Positions 1-9,154 of a stretch of DNA of 64,000 nucleotides are shown here, piece after piece (within the stretch, counting starts at the first letter, position 1; each line of letters opens with the position of its first letter). The position numbers were made by a program, and so were the translations under genes. Source of the stretch: Exilibacterium tricleocarpae (lineage in GTDB: Bacteria > Pseudomonadota > Gammaproteobacteria > Pseudomonadales > Cellvibrionaceae). The DNA lies in the NCBI RefSeq assembly GCF_007004655.1, contig NZ_ML660092.1:230546-294545 (forward strand), read 5' to 3'. The notes beneath the pieces are model-generated. The model was given only the letters and a program-made list of their open reading frames with translations, did no database searches and was not told the DNA's origin.

Positions 1-91
1 GGGGGTGGGGGTCTTTTCCTTCCCCCCCCCCCCCCCCCACCCAACCCCCCCCCCCCCCCCCCGACCCCTTCGGTAAAGCCCGATCTTTCTC
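1..91. other. Low-complexity poly-C/G edge sequence
   Basis: The first 60 or so bases are almost only C with a short G-rich start. No coding or regulatory signal can be read here. It sits at the window edge, just downstream of the stop of the minus-strand receptor gene, and most likely is a sequencing or assembly-end artefact, though a real homopolymer tract cannot be excluded. Confidence 0.7.
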
Positions 92-2491
92 TCAAAATCT
101 CAAGGTTGCCTGCAGGGCCAGGCTGCGGGGGCGATCAAAAAACGCGTAGTAAACAGTGCCGCCGCCACCGGTCAAGAATGCCGACACCGGGGCGGCGTTG
201 CCAAAATTGATCACCGCTTCATCCGTCAGGTTTCTGCCCACCAGTGCAACCTCCCACTCGCCGCCGTCGGCGGCCAGCGCCACCCGCGCATTGACCTTGG
301 TATAAGCTGTCTGTTGCAGGCGCGGATCGAGGGTGGGGGATACCAGGTAATCGTCGCTGTAAATCAGGTCCAACACCGCGCTGAACGCCAGATTGTCGCC
401 CACGGGAGTATGAAAATCGGCGCTGAGGCTGGCCTGGAACTCGGGGGCAAGTTCCCGCGTCCGGCCGCTGATATCGCACAGGCCGGGGAAATCAGTACTG
501 TCGGGTGTCTGGCCGAAGTAACACTGGGCGTTGGGGAAGCTGTCGTACTCGAAGTCCAGGTAGGCAAAAGCACCGCTCAGGGTCAGCCTGTCGGCGGCCC
601 GCCAGCGGCCGTCCAGTTCCAGGCCTCGCACTGTTGCATTGCTGGCATTGGTGACGTTAAACCCCAGGGTGCCGTCGAACTGGCTGGTTTGCAAGTCTTC
701 AAACTCTGTGAAATACAGTGCCAGGTTGAGTTCCGCCGCACCTTCTGCGAACGTAAATTTGCCGCCCACCTCAAAGCTTTGGGCCTCCTCCTCTTCGTAT
801 TCGAACACACCCGTCAGATTGACGGGGCCGGCATCGGTGTTTTGTACCGCGCGCACCACCGCCGGGTCCGGATGGGCGTTGGAGCGCACGTCAAAGCCGC
901 CGGACTTGAAGCCGGTGGTGTAGGTGGCATAAAGCATGCCCTCGTCCACCCAAGCGGGTAGGGCTGTGCCGCCGAGCGTGTGCTGGTAAGTGAGCAGGGG
1001 GGTAAACGCGGTTTCATCGCGGTCGTCAGCCAGTGTTTCGTAGGGCTCGATTTTAAACAGGCCGTAAAGAACATTGAGCGTGTCCGCGGGAGACCCGAGC
1101 GGTACTTCGTTGCCGCCGGCATCGAGGTGGAACTGGCGTCTGGATGCCTCTTTTTGCTCGCGGGTAAAGCGCCCGCCCACCACTACGCGGTTGCGCTCGT
1201 CGAGGTTCCAGGTGAGTTGGGCAAACAGCGCCCACAGATCGCTGTCCTGCTCAAATTCCCGCGCCGTGGCCGTACCCGCCAGGGCTGTCGAGGCGCCGCC
1301 GGTGGCCCCGAGCAGAGCGGTGGGCAACAGGCTGTCGGCGGGTACATTGATGGCGTCTTCAAACATCAGGTCGCCGGTCTGGTAGAAAAAACCGGCGATG
1401 TAGTCGAGGGTCGCACCCTCCGGCGAGGTAAACCGGACTTCCTGACTGAACTGCTCAAAATCCTCCATGGTGTCGGCATTGAAGATGGTCGCGCCGATAA
1501 AATCACAGTCACATAACTCCGTGTATTCATAGGCGTTGTAGCCGGAAGTCAGGGTCAGGGTGTTGTCGCCGAGTTGGTAGTCAATGATCAGAGTGAGGTT
1601 TTCGGTCTCATTGTCACTGGTATCGCCGTTGGACTGGCGGCGGAAATCCTGGTCGGTGTCAAGGCTGAAACGGCCGCCGGACAACGCATTCAACACCGTG
1701 CTGTAGGGAGTGCCGCCGGGCAATTCGGTGGCCATAACGGTTTCCATAAAGCGCCCGCGGGTGTCGAACTCGGCGGTCTCTATTTTCAGGTCCAGGCGCC
1801 AGTCGTCATGGGGCTGCCACCTCAGGCTGCCCCGAATCACTCGCTCCTGTTCGTCGGATTCGTCCCGGTTCAGGACCGTATTGTCGAAATAGCCATCGAT
1901 GGTTCTGTCCATTACCGCCAGCCGGCCCCAGAGGTTGTCGTTCAGGGGGCCCGACACCACCAGGCGCAGGTCCTGTTCACCGTGGTCGGGTTCGTAGAGG
2001 GCGCTGAGGGAGCCCTCAAACGCCGCCGTGGGCTTTGCCGTGGTCATACTGATGGCCCCGGCGATACTGTTTTTACCAAACAGTATGCCCTGCGGTCCGC
2101 GCAGCACCTCGACTCGCTCCAGATCCATAAACGGCGCCCGCGCTAACTGTGCGCGGCCGAAATAAATGCCGTCCACATACTGACCCACTGATTGCTCGAA
2201 GCCCTGGTTGACGCCGGAGCTGATACCGCGGATCGCCACCACGGTGCCGATGCCGGTTTGGTTCATGGTGAGGTTGGGTACATAGGCGGTCATTGCCTCG
2301 AGGTTGGTAATGCCTGCCGCCGCGATTTTCTCCCCGGAAACGGCATTGACCGAAATAGGGACATCCTGGATGCCTTGCTCGCGCTTTTGCGCAGTTACCA
2401 CAATCTCTTCAAGCGGGCGGGGCTCGGCGGCAGCCTGTACCGCCAGGGCGGCGATCAGGGGCACGGCAGCCTGACGATAGGAAAGCTTCAT
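92..2491 (-). CDS. TonB-dependent outer-membrane receptor
   Basis: A 799-residue protein with a signal peptide (about residues 1-22), a TonB box EEIVVTA at 28-34, a plug domain with the usual VEVLRGPQG segment and a beta-barrel ending in the aromatic C-terminus LRF. Such receptors carry siderophores, vitamins, sugars or other scarce ligands across the outer membrane using TonB/ExbBD energy. The plug (AQKREQGIQDVPISV, YVDGIYFGR) resembles the large group of receptors common in sphingomonads and marine gammaproteobacteria whose substrates are mostly unknown. The ATG is preceded by GGAGTG at a good distance. It is a single gene pointing away from rnpB with no transport partner beside it, so the ligand cannot be assigned. 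Confidence 0.93.
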   Translation of the reverse strand: MKLSYRQAAVPLIAALAVQAAAEPRPLEEIVVTAQKREQGIQDVPISVNAVSGEKIAAAGITNLEAMTAYVPNLTMNQTGIGTVVAIRGISSGVNQGFEQSVGQYVDGIYFGRAQLARAPFMDLERVEVLRGPQGILFGKNSIAGAISMTTAKPTAAFEGSLSALYEPDHGEQDLRLVVSGPLNDNLWGRLAVMDRTIDGYFDNTVLNRDESDEQERVIRGSLRWQPHDDWRLDLKIETAEFDTRGRFMETVMATELPGGTPYSTVLNALSGGRFSLDTDQDFRRQSNGDTSDNETENLTLIIDYQLGDNTLTLTSGYNAYEYTELCDCDFIGATIFNADTMEDFEQFSQEVRFTSPEGATLDYIAGFFYQTGDLMFEDAINVPADSLLPTALLGATGGASTALAGTATAREFEQDSDLWALFAQLTWNLDERNRVVVGGRFTREQKEASRRQFHLDAGGNEVPLGSPADTLNVLYGLFKIEPYETLADDRDETAFTPLLTYQHTLGGTALPAWVDEGMLYATYTTGFKSGGFDVRSNAHPDPAVVRAVQNTDAGPVNLTGVFEYEEEEAQSFEVGGKFTFAEGAAELNLALYFTEFEDLQTSQFDGTLGFNVTNASNATVRGLELDGRWRAADRLTLSGAFAYLDFEYDSFPNAQCYFGQTPDSTDFPGLCDISGRTRELAPEFQASLSADFHTPVGDNLAFSAVLDLIYSDDYLVSPTLDPRLQQTAYTKVNARVALAADGGEWEVALVGRNLTDEAVINFGNAAPVSAFLTGGGGTVYYAFFDRPRSLALQATLRF

Positions 2492-2672
2492 TCAGCGCAC
2501 TCCTGATGGTTGGGCGGGGCTGGACTTTATCGTGTATTAGAAAAGTAGTCCAGAACGTGTGGTTTGACGAAGCTGATCGTGACGGGTGCAGATCCTCGGA
2601 CTAGGGCAAAGGGTCAACGTCGGTTGTTGGGATCGATTTGCAGTTTTCAGACGCAGGCGCTAAGGTGGCCGG
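2492..2672. other. Intergenic region, divergent receptor gene / rnpB
   Basis: This 181-bp gap must hold the promoters of the minus-strand receptor gene and of rnpB. I could not pick a clear -35/-10 pair for either. The small open frame running through 2564-2764 overlaps the RNase P RNA and is not credible. Confidence 0.5.
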
Positions 2673-3060
2673 GTCAGAGTCGGCCGGACAGTCGCTCCGG
2701 CGTCAGCTCGGCCATTCTGCAAGTGTGGCGGGGCGCGCCGGGGAGGAAAGTCCGGGCTCCATAGGGCAGGGCGCCAGGTAACCCCTGGGGGGTGTGAGCC
2801 TACGGAAAGTGCAACAGAAAGGATACCGCCCGACCGCTTTTTGTAAGTGGCCGGGTAAGGGTGAAAAGGTGCGGTAAGAGCGCACCGCGCGGCTGGTAAC
2901 AGTCCGTGGCGATGGTAAACCCCGTCCGGAGCAAGACCAAATAGGAATCCATTGGCGCGGCCCGCGCTGGATTCGGGTAGGTTGCTAGAGGTGCGCGGAG
3001 ACGCGCATCCCAGATGAATGACTGTCCACGACAGAACCCGGCTTACAGGCCGGCTCTGAC
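2673..3060 (+). ncRNA. rnpB: RNase P RNA, bacterial type A
   Basis: Catalytic RNA of ribonuclease P, which trims 5' leaders from pre-tRNAs. The universal core is plain: GAGGAAAGTCCGGGCTCC near 2741-2760, ATAGGGCAGGGCGCCAGGTAA after it, GGTAAGAGCGCACCGC near 2872-2888, AGAGCAAGACCAAATAGG-like core near 2930-2945, and GATGAATGACTGTCCACGAC near 3013-3033. The 5' segment GTCAGAGTCGGCCGG pairs with the 3' CCGGCTCTGAC (P1), which sets the ends given. A short T run follows. It is a standalone gene. Ends are accurate to a few bases. Confidence 0.97.
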
Positions 3061-3218
3061 TTTTCCCTGTATTCCCTGCGCGTAGTTACGGCATAGGTCA
3101 CCGATTTGCCGGTGGTTACTGCGTGTAGGCGATTGGCATCCTTTGGACGTGAGAGATTATTTCCATAATAAAATCATCTTTACCATCTGACCGGGCTCTG
3201 AGACGAAAGGATCTATTG

Positions 3219-3926
3219 ATGAAACAACAGATTTTGATTTGGGATATACCTACCCGGGTATGCCACTGGCTGTTAGCGGTCGGCGTTGTTTATGCATGGT
3301 TTTCTGTGGAAATATTGGAGGACATGGAACAGCACTTTTGGGCCGGCTACACGGTGCTGACATTGTTGTTGTTCAGACTTACCTGGGGCTTTGTTGGTAG
3401 CGACTATGCCCGTTTCAGCCGCTTTTTCTTTCGGGTTGGGGAAATAGTCGATTATGCCAAAACACTGCCGAAAAAGCGGTCGCAGCCGTCGATGCCCAAA
3501 CGGCACTACCTCGGACACAATCCACTCGGCAGTCTTGCTGCATTAGGCATGCTTACCGTGTTAAGTCTTCAGGCGGTAACGGGGCTGTTCAGCAATGATG
3601 ATTATTTCTTTGGGCCGCTAAGTGGTTTGGTCGGTAAAGGCCTGTCGGCAACGATAACGGAAATACATCACCTAAACTTTAATGTGGTGGAGGTGCTTGT
3701 GGGGCTGCACATACTGGCGATCATTTTTTACAGATTGTATAAAAAGGAAAAACTTGTTGCCGCCATGATAACAGGGAAAAAGTCAGCTACCAGTCTTGAT
3801 GACAAAGGGATAGCTGACTCCAAACTGTTGCTGGCACTGTTTATAATGGTGCTTTGCATTGCTGTGGTTTATGGGTTGGCAAATGCGTTTACAGATTCAC
3901 TGCCAAGTGTTGACTACTACTATTAA
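3219..3926 (+). CDS. Cytochrome b561-type membrane protein
   Basis: A 235-residue integral membrane protein of the di-haem b561 / Ni-Fe hydrogenase cytochrome b family. It shows the typical opening IWDIPTRVCHWLL with haem-ligand candidate H16, H39 in the next segment, later histidines in GHNPLG and in EIHHLNF...VGLHILA, and about five hydrophobic helices. Such proteins pass electrons between the quinone pool and periplasmic c-type cytochromes. I chose ATG 3219 rather than the TTG just before it because GAAAGG lies 8-11 bases upstream. It converges with a cytochrome c' gene only 26 bp away, a pairing seen in many proteobacteria and consistent with the two acting as redox partners. Confidence 0.88.
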   Translation: MKQQILIWDIPTRVCHWLLAVGVVYAWFSVEILEDMEQHFWAGYTVLTLLLFRLTWGFVGSDYARFSRFFFRVGEIVDYAKTLPKKRSQPSMPKRHYLGHNPLGSLAALGMLTVLSLQAVTGLFSNDDYFFGPLSGLVGKGLSATITEIHHLNFNVVEVLVGLHILAIIFYRLYKKEKLVAAMITGKKSATSLDDKGIADSKLLLALFIMVLCIAVVYGLANAFTDSLPSVDYYY

Positions 3927-3952
3927 TTGTTGACGGTAGGCCGTTGGCTGCA

Positions 3953-4405
3953 CTAGTCATCTTTTACTCGAAAGTCGCGATGGCAGCCGCCACAGTTTTT
4001 GCTGCCAAAATCACGGGCGTCAAAGTCTGCCATTGCGCCTGATTTGGTTAAGTCATTGGCTGCAGATTTTAAGGTCTCAGATTTTTTCTTAAACGTATCA
4101 TAGTCTTTCCAGATTTCCGGCTTCGCCGCAGTACCTTCTGGCAAGCTGTTTTTAATTTGAAAACCCTCCTCCAGCATAGTGGCAAGATATTCGAGATCAG
4201 AGGCATGTTTAATGAAAGTAGCTTCATCATTTTGTTTTTTCGCGCCAACAAGTTGGCCGTATTTCCAGGCAAAAGTTTGGAATAGACTGGTGCGAAACGT
4301 ATAAGCACGCTCTTCAGGAGTGGGTTGTTTCTCCTGTGCGTAGGCTTGGCTGGTGATAATAAGACTCAAAATCGTTACGGTAAAAAAGCGCAGGTGAAAC
4401 TTCAT
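3953..4405 (-). CDS. Cytochrome c' / c556-type protein
   Basis: A 150-residue periplasmic cytochrome with a signal peptide (about 1-23, ending SQAYA) and a single haem-binding CGGCH at 138-142 close to the C-terminus. A C-terminal CxxCH on an all-helical body of about 125 residues is the hallmark of the cytochrome c' family. Members bind NO or act as small electron carriers; which applies here is not visible. It faces the b561 gene and probably exchanges electrons with it. The ATG has a GAGG about 12 bases upstream on its strand. Confidence 0.87.
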   Translation of the reverse strand: MKFHLRFFTVTILSLIITSQAYAQEKQPTPEERAYTFRTSLFQTFAWKYGQLVGAKKQNDEATFIKHASDLEYLATMLEEGFQIKNSLPEGTAAKPEIWKDYDTFKKKSETLKSAANDLTKSGAMADFDARDFGSKNCGGCHRDFRVKDD

Positions 4406-5449
4406 ATGTTGACGTCCTCGGTTTAAAAATGTAGAAGTAAATAGCAGTTATATATGCTGTATGGGTAAATATACATAACATAGCATTTACTAACAATTGC
4501 TTAGGGCAACCCTAGTTTAAATAGGCTCATGACCCGGGTTTCACGATGTAAAACGCTTATGATGGGTTTGATATATTCTTTTTTTTCGAAGTTATCTGCT
4601 CAGCCTGGTTATAGAGCATACTTATGGGGCAATTGGTGATGTTGTGCCCCAATGGTCAAAGGGAGGAGGTGGTGTCACTCGACAACTATCTGGTCTGTCG
4701 CCGCGAGAAAATTCCAATAATTACCCACCGCTATCAATATTTCGGCATCTCCAGCCGCGGCGGGAATCCAGTGTACGTTCGCTGTTTTTTGTTCGCTCTT
4801 TGAAGGCTGACTTTCTTTACAAGTGGCTGTCGGTATTAAGACCGCTGGATAGCGGTGACTGCCGCTCCGACATTTAGATAGTTGCATTATGCAGCGGTTC
4901 GCATTAGCAGTCACCGGCGATGATAGACACATCAAGCCAAATTATTTGTTGATGTCGTTCAATGATTTTATGTTTACTGGTCTCCTCCAGTAGTTGGACC
5001 TTTTGGAAAAACTTGTTAATAAAATTCACGCCCTGAAAGTGGGGGTTTTTATGCGGTTGTAAAATCATGTAATGTTTTTTTCTTTTTTTTACAATAATAC
5101 GGAAGCCTATTTTGTAAAAATATGTAGTTGATTTTTATCATGGTTAAGTTGATCTGTGGTTTCAAAACAAATTGTTGCGTCGAGTATTAGAGTTCTATTT
5201 TTAGAGGGCTGTGGAGTTATGGCCTACTAACACCTGCGGTTAAAGGGAGGATATAAGGAAGACATGTTTCATGTAATAAATAAAAATGGATACTCTGTTT
5301 TTTGAAAAAAATGTCATTGGCTCGTAGTTTTAGACAGTAAATTTTTAGGGAACTTTTTTTTTAATTCGTCTCATCCTCTGAATCAAGCCAGGCCTCACTT
5401 TATCAAAGTGTTGGTACCTAGATGTATATAAGCTTTTAAGGAGAGGAGA
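4406..5449. other. Long intergenic region, no convincing gene
   Basis: About 1 kb, AT-rich from 4930 onward. The short open frames around 4644-4935 lack ribosome sites and known motifs. A tiny frame 5264-5305 (13 residues) follows AAAGGGAGGATATAAGGA and could be a leader peptide, but it is too short to judge. The last 200 bases presumably hold the promoter and 5' UTR of the receptor gene at 5450. Confidence 0.5.
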
Positions 5450-8113
5450 ATGAATGTCAAAAACCCTTTATCGTTGGCAATAAGCGCAGTTTTAGTGGGG
5501 GCAAGCACATTAACGCTACCTGTTACCGCGCAGACGGATGCGGGTGAGGAAGGTGAGAGTATAGAAGAGGTTATCGTTACCGGCTCCCGCATCCGCTCGA
5601 CAGTGTCCGATTCGACAAGACCGGTAACCGTTATTGGCGGTCTGGATATAGAAGTTACGGGCGTTAAGAGTGTTGCCGAAGTGCTGAGAAACACCGCGTT
5701 TAACTCCTTCGGCTCATACCGCGAACAATCCGGCAGCTCTTTTGGGCAGATCGCCCTGGCCAACTTGCGCGGCCTCGGCGAGGACCGCACGGCGGTGTTG
5801 ATCAATGGTCGCCGTGTGCCCGGTAATCCCTTGACGGGAACATCAGCCGTAGACCTCAATTCCATTCCGATGGTGGGTCTCGATCGTATCGAGATACTGA
5901 CCGACAGTGCCTCGGCCGTGTACGGTGCGGACGCTATCGGCGGTGTTATCAACATTATCTACGATGACGATTTTGAAGGTGCGGAGTTCGAGATAGGTAC
6001 GGAGGAACCCACCCGGGACGGCGGTGACAGTGACAGCTTTAAGTTTGCCTTTGGGGCGTCAGGTGATAAGACCAGTATTTTATTTGCCGGTGAGTGGTTA
6101 AAGAGAAATCCTATATTTGATGCTGATAGGGATTACAGCAGAGCATCCGTCAGGCCGGGCCCCGGCGGTGGCCTGCCCCGCCACGCCATTGATACGGTGG
6201 GTGTGTCTGATGGAGGCAATACCGGCTATACTCTCAACCGCGATGAGGCCTTTCAGGTTTCCTCTTGTGACTCATCTGTCTATGTACCTATCGCTAATCC
6301 CCGCGGCATAGATGGTGAGGGTTGTGGTTATGCATTTGCCAATTTATCCATGCAAACAGGTGGTATAGAGCGCGCCAGCACTTACCTGAAAGGGACTTAT
6401 GAAATAGATGAAGATCATGAGCTATATATAGAGAATAGGTATAGCCGTATAGAGAGTTTTGGTCGTTTTGCACCAGCCGTCGGTTTTATTCGAGTTTCCG
6501 CGGCAAACCCTCTCAACCCGCGCGGTGATGATGCAATGGGAGGCCCGGGATTAGGGGAAGATATTGATGTCGCGCACCGTTTTGTCGGCCACGGCAATCG
6601 GGATGACGCTTTTAATAGCAATGAATACGATACGATTGTGGGTATCAAGGGCGAGATCAATAACACCGATATCAATTATGATTTCTATGCACGCCATTAC
6701 GAATATGTGTCGCAAAACGAAGGTGATACTTATGTTTTGAGCTCGGTGCTAACGCAATTGATAGACGCTGGACAATACGATTTTCGCAACCCCCTATCGC
6801 AGGACCCGGATCATCTGGCTGCAGTAGCATTGTCGTCAGCGACACTGTTTCGCGATATCTCGACCGAAAACACCAGTGCTGGGCTTTCTCTGGATGGCGC
6901 TTTCGAGGGATTCGGTACCGGTCAAATTGGTTGGGCTTCAGGGTTTGAGGTCGCTTCTGAAACCTATAAAGACCAATACGACAGCTTTAGGGAAGCCAAT
7001 AATGTTATTGGTTCGGCTGGCAATACAGCGTCGGGTTCGCGTTCACGTTGGGCGGCATTTGCTGAGGTTGAGGTGCCTCTGTTTACCGGTTTCTCCACCA
7101 ATATCGCTGTACGGTACGACGACTATGATGATTTCGGCTCGGAAGCTTCACCGCAGATCGCTTTCCGATATCAGCCAAATGACGTAGTGACCTTGCGGGC
7201 AAGTTGGGGTGAAGGTTTTAAAGCGCCAAACCTGACTGACCTCGGATCATCCCTGGCATCATCAAACGAAAATGTGACTGATCTGCGGCGTTGCCGAGCG
7301 CAAGGCATACCTGACAGCGCTTGCCCCACAGCACAGGTAGAGGAGTACACAGGCGGAAACCCTGAACTCGATGCGGAAACCACAGAGTCCTGGAATTTTG
7401 GTGTGATAGTAAATCCTACTGACACCCTCACGCTCAGTCTGGACTGGTTTTCTATCGATATCGAGGATTCTATTGATAGCTTGGATTTGCAGGACGTCCT
7501 TACCTTTGAGGGCGAAGGTACTTTACCCGCTGGTGTAATTGTCAACCGCGGTAATTCAACTGGCGGTATACCTGGAGCGATCACCGCATGTAGCGGTGGC
7601 GTGACACCACCGGATTGCGGCATCATCAACGTTTTTGCCAACCTGGCGACCGAAGAAATCGAGGGAATCGATCTGCGTGCCCAGTTTGACCTGTCCACGG
7701 ACATAGGCAATTGGATGGCGGCCATTGAGCACTCGCATATTTTGACCTACGACTACCAGCCGACACCGATTGCAGAAGTTATCGACCGGCCCGGCACCGA
7801 GCGATATCCGGAGTTTCGCTCTAATGTGACACTGCGCTGGAGCATGGATCAGTGGATTGTCAACTACGTCTATCGCTATATCGCGTCGTTCGACGGTGCC
7901 AGCGAAGGCAGCGAATACCCGGCCTGGGACGGCATGGATATCGGCGCCATCTGGCAGACTCCCTGGGGTGGCGACCTGTCTTTCGGTATTCGCAATCTCA
8001 CCGATGAAGACCCGTCGATCAATGACACCGCCGGTTACAACAGCGAGATCGTTTTGGATATCTATGATGTTGCCGGACGGGTGCCTTATATCAGTTACAG
8101 ACATACCTTCTAA
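5450..8113 (+). CDS. TonB-dependent outer-membrane receptor
   Basis: An 887-residue outer-membrane receptor: signal peptide about 1-28 (ending PVTAQ), TonB box EEVIVTG at 39-45, a plug with LRGLGEDRTAVLINGRR and DSASAVYGADAIGGVINII, and a barrel ending RVPYISYRHTF. This plug type (LINGRR, SASAVYG) belongs to the large receptor group abundant in Cellvibrionales, Alteromonadales and Xanthomonadales, for which oligosaccharide and other organic ligands have been proposed. The start is fixed by a strong AAGGAGAGGAG directly upstream. It is monocistronic and closed by a perfect terminator at 8149-8187. The ligand is unknown. Confidence 0.94.
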   Translation: MNVKNPLSLAISAVLVGASTLTLPVTAQTDAGEEGESIEEVIVTGSRIRSTVSDSTRPVTVIGGLDIEVTGVKSVAEVLRNTAFNSFGSYREQSGSSFGQIALANLRGLGEDRTAVLINGRRVPGNPLTGTSAVDLNSIPMVGLDRIEILTDSASAVYGADAIGGVINIIYDDDFEGAEFEIGTEEPTRDGGDSDSFKFAFGASGDKTSILFAGEWLKRNPIFDADRDYSRASVRPGPGGGLPRHAIDTVGVSDGGNTGYTLNRDEAFQVSSCDSSVYVPIANPRGIDGEGCGYAFANLSMQTGGIERASTYLKGTYEIDEDHELYIENRYSRIESFGRFAPAVGFIRVSAANPLNPRGDDAMGGPGLGEDIDVAHRFVGHGNRDDAFNSNEYDTIVGIKGEINNTDINYDFYARHYEYVSQNEGDTYVLSSVLTQLIDAGQYDFRNPLSQDPDHLAAVALSSATLFRDISTENTSAGLSLDGAFEGFGTGQIGWASGFEVASETYKDQYDSFREANNVIGSAGNTASGSRSRWAAFAEVEVPLFTGFSTNIAVRYDDYDDFGSEASPQIAFRYQPNDVVTLRASWGEGFKAPNLTDLGSSLASSNENVTDLRRCRAQGIPDSACPTAQVEEYTGGNPELDAETTESWNFGVIVNPTDTLTLSLDWFSIDIEDSIDSLDLQDVLTFEGEGTLPAGVIVNRGNSTGGIPGAITACSGGVTPPDCGIINVFANLATEEIEGIDLRAQFDLSTDIGNWMAAIEHSHILTYDYQPTPIAEVIDRPGTERYPEFRSNVTLRWSMDQWIVNYVYRYIASFDGASEGSEYPAWDGMDIGAIWQTPWGGDLSFGIRNLTDEDPSINDTAGYNSEIVLDIYDVAGRVPYISYRHTF

Positions 8114-8148
8114 AGGCTGGAGCCTTACGACTGAATAACCGGTGTTAC

Positions 8149-8187
8149 AACAGCCTTGGGAACCGGAAATCCCAAGGCTGTTTTTAC
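8149..8187 (+). terminator. Rho-independent terminator of the receptor gene
   Basis: A 10-bp perfect stem CAGCCTTGGG / CCCAAGGCTG (8151-8160 and 8171-8180) with a 10-nt loop, followed by TTTTTAC. Two flanking A-T pairs extend the stem to 12 bp. Confidence 0.95.
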
Positions 8188-8589
8188 AATCCATTGTCAG
8201 GCCCTGAGCTTCACAAACCCTCCCCATGTGGTTGGACTTATTTGTCTGCCGCTGTTTACGGCGGATTAATCTACCTTCTGTGCGAGGCGCTGTGCGCTCG
8301 CCCTAAATGCCGGGCTCCAGAGGCGCCAAAACGCCGGACCCTCCACCAGGGGCCAGATGGAGCTATCTGTCGATGCCGGACTCTGCATAGGTTGTTCGAT
8401 GATCAACTTGGTTTTAATATACCCATTGTCCAATTTCTATCCCTACTTAAAGTGGTTTCTTAAGTTTTCCCTGTAATCACCTGTTTTTAATACCTATAAA
8501 CACTTTCAAGCAAAAATTACCTTTCAAACATTTGCCAACCAGTTCTCGTTAAATACCCCCCAGATCCCCGCTAATCCCCTGATTCTTGC
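8188..8589. other. Intergenic region before the dcw promoter
   Basis: About 400 bp without a supportable gene. An open frame at 8194-8463 has no ribosome site, resembles nothing I know, and lies directly behind the terminator. The region insulates the receptor gene from the dcw promoter. Confidence 0.5.
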
Positions 8590-8617
8590 TTGACTTTGGT
8601 GCGCTCCGACTTATAGT
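8590..8617 (+). promoter_or_regulatory. Sigma70-type promoter of the dcw cluster (Pmra)
   Basis: TTGACT (8590-8595), a 16-bp spacer and TATAGT (8612-8617) lie about 85 bp before mraZ. Transcription would begin near 8624, just at the first MraZ box. This is the expected place for the main promoter of the division and cell-wall operon. Confidence 0.75.
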
Positions 8618-8625
8618 GTGCAAAG

Positions 8626-8680
8626 GTGGAGAAAAGTGGATATATGTGGTTTTTAGTGGGTTCCCGAGTTGTAAAGTGGG
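8626..8680 (+). promoter_or_regulatory. MraZ operator: phased GTGG(G/A/T) boxes
   Basis: Five GTGGN boxes start at 8626, 8636, 8646, 8656 and 8676, exactly 10 bp apart with one position (8666) skipped. MraZ is known in E. coli to bind TGGGN-type direct repeats at 10-bp spacing upstream of mraZ and repress the operon. The array overlaps the predicted start of transcription, which fits repression. Confidence 0.85.
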
Positions 8681-8702
8681 AAAAAGGGGCGGTTGAGGGT
8701 CA

Positions 8703-9146
8703 ATGTTCCTAGGTAGTCATGCCATTAATATGGACGCCAAAGGGCGTATGGCGATACCGGCGCGCACTCGCGAAACGCTGGCGTCTGCCTGTGACGGCCA
8801 GATTGTCATCACCGCCCACACTGAAGAGCGCTGCCTGCTGGTATATCCCGAACCCCAGTGGCAGGAAATCCTGCCCAAGATCGAACAGCTCCCGAGCTTC
8901 AACAAGGTTGCGCGGCGCGCGCAACGCCTGCTTATCGGCTATGCCTGCCCGCTGGAGATGGACGCCAACGGGCGCATCCTGGTGCCGCCGACCCTGCGCG
9001 ACTACGCCGGGTTGGAGAAAAAGATCATGCTGGTAGGGCAGGGCAAACGGTTGGAGTTGTGGAGTGAGGACCGCTGGACAGCCTGGTTGGACGATTCTTC
9101 GGTGGATGACGACATGCCCGAAGAAATGCAGTCGCTGTCGCTGTAG
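8703..9146 (+). CDS. mraZ: Transcriptional regulator MraZ
   Basis: A 147-residue member of the MraZ family (E. coli 152), built of two SpoVT-AbrB-like halves. Each half carries the DxxGR signature: MDAKGR at 10-15 and MDANGR near 86-91. MraZ forms ring-shaped oligomers and binds repeats in its own promoter, controlling the dcw operon. It is the first gene of the cluster and lies right behind its operator array. rsmH follows after 8 bp, with the stop codon of mraZ inside the AGGAGAGG ribosome site of rsmH. Confidence 0.97.
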   Translation: MFLGSHAINMDAKGRMAIPARTRETLASACDGQIVITAHTEERCLLVYPEPQWQEILPKIEQLPSFNKVARRAQRLLIGYACPLEMDANGRILVPPTLRDYAGLEKKIMLVGQGKRLELWSEDRWTAWLDDSSVDDDMPEEMQSLSL

Positions 9147-9154
9147 GAGAGGTT

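Noticed and set aside
314-961. Long plus-strand open frame across the first receptor gene
   Set aside because: It is the antisense shadow of the GC-rich receptor gene, with no ribosome site or domain.
8194-8463. 89-residue frame between terminator and dcw promoter
   Set aside because: No ribosome site, no recognisable motif, odd Cys-rich composition, directly behind a terminator.
8545-8700. The GTGG repeats as a possible CRISPR or DnaA-type array
   Set aside because: Units are only 10 bp with no spacers, and their place before mraZ explains them as MraZ boxes.
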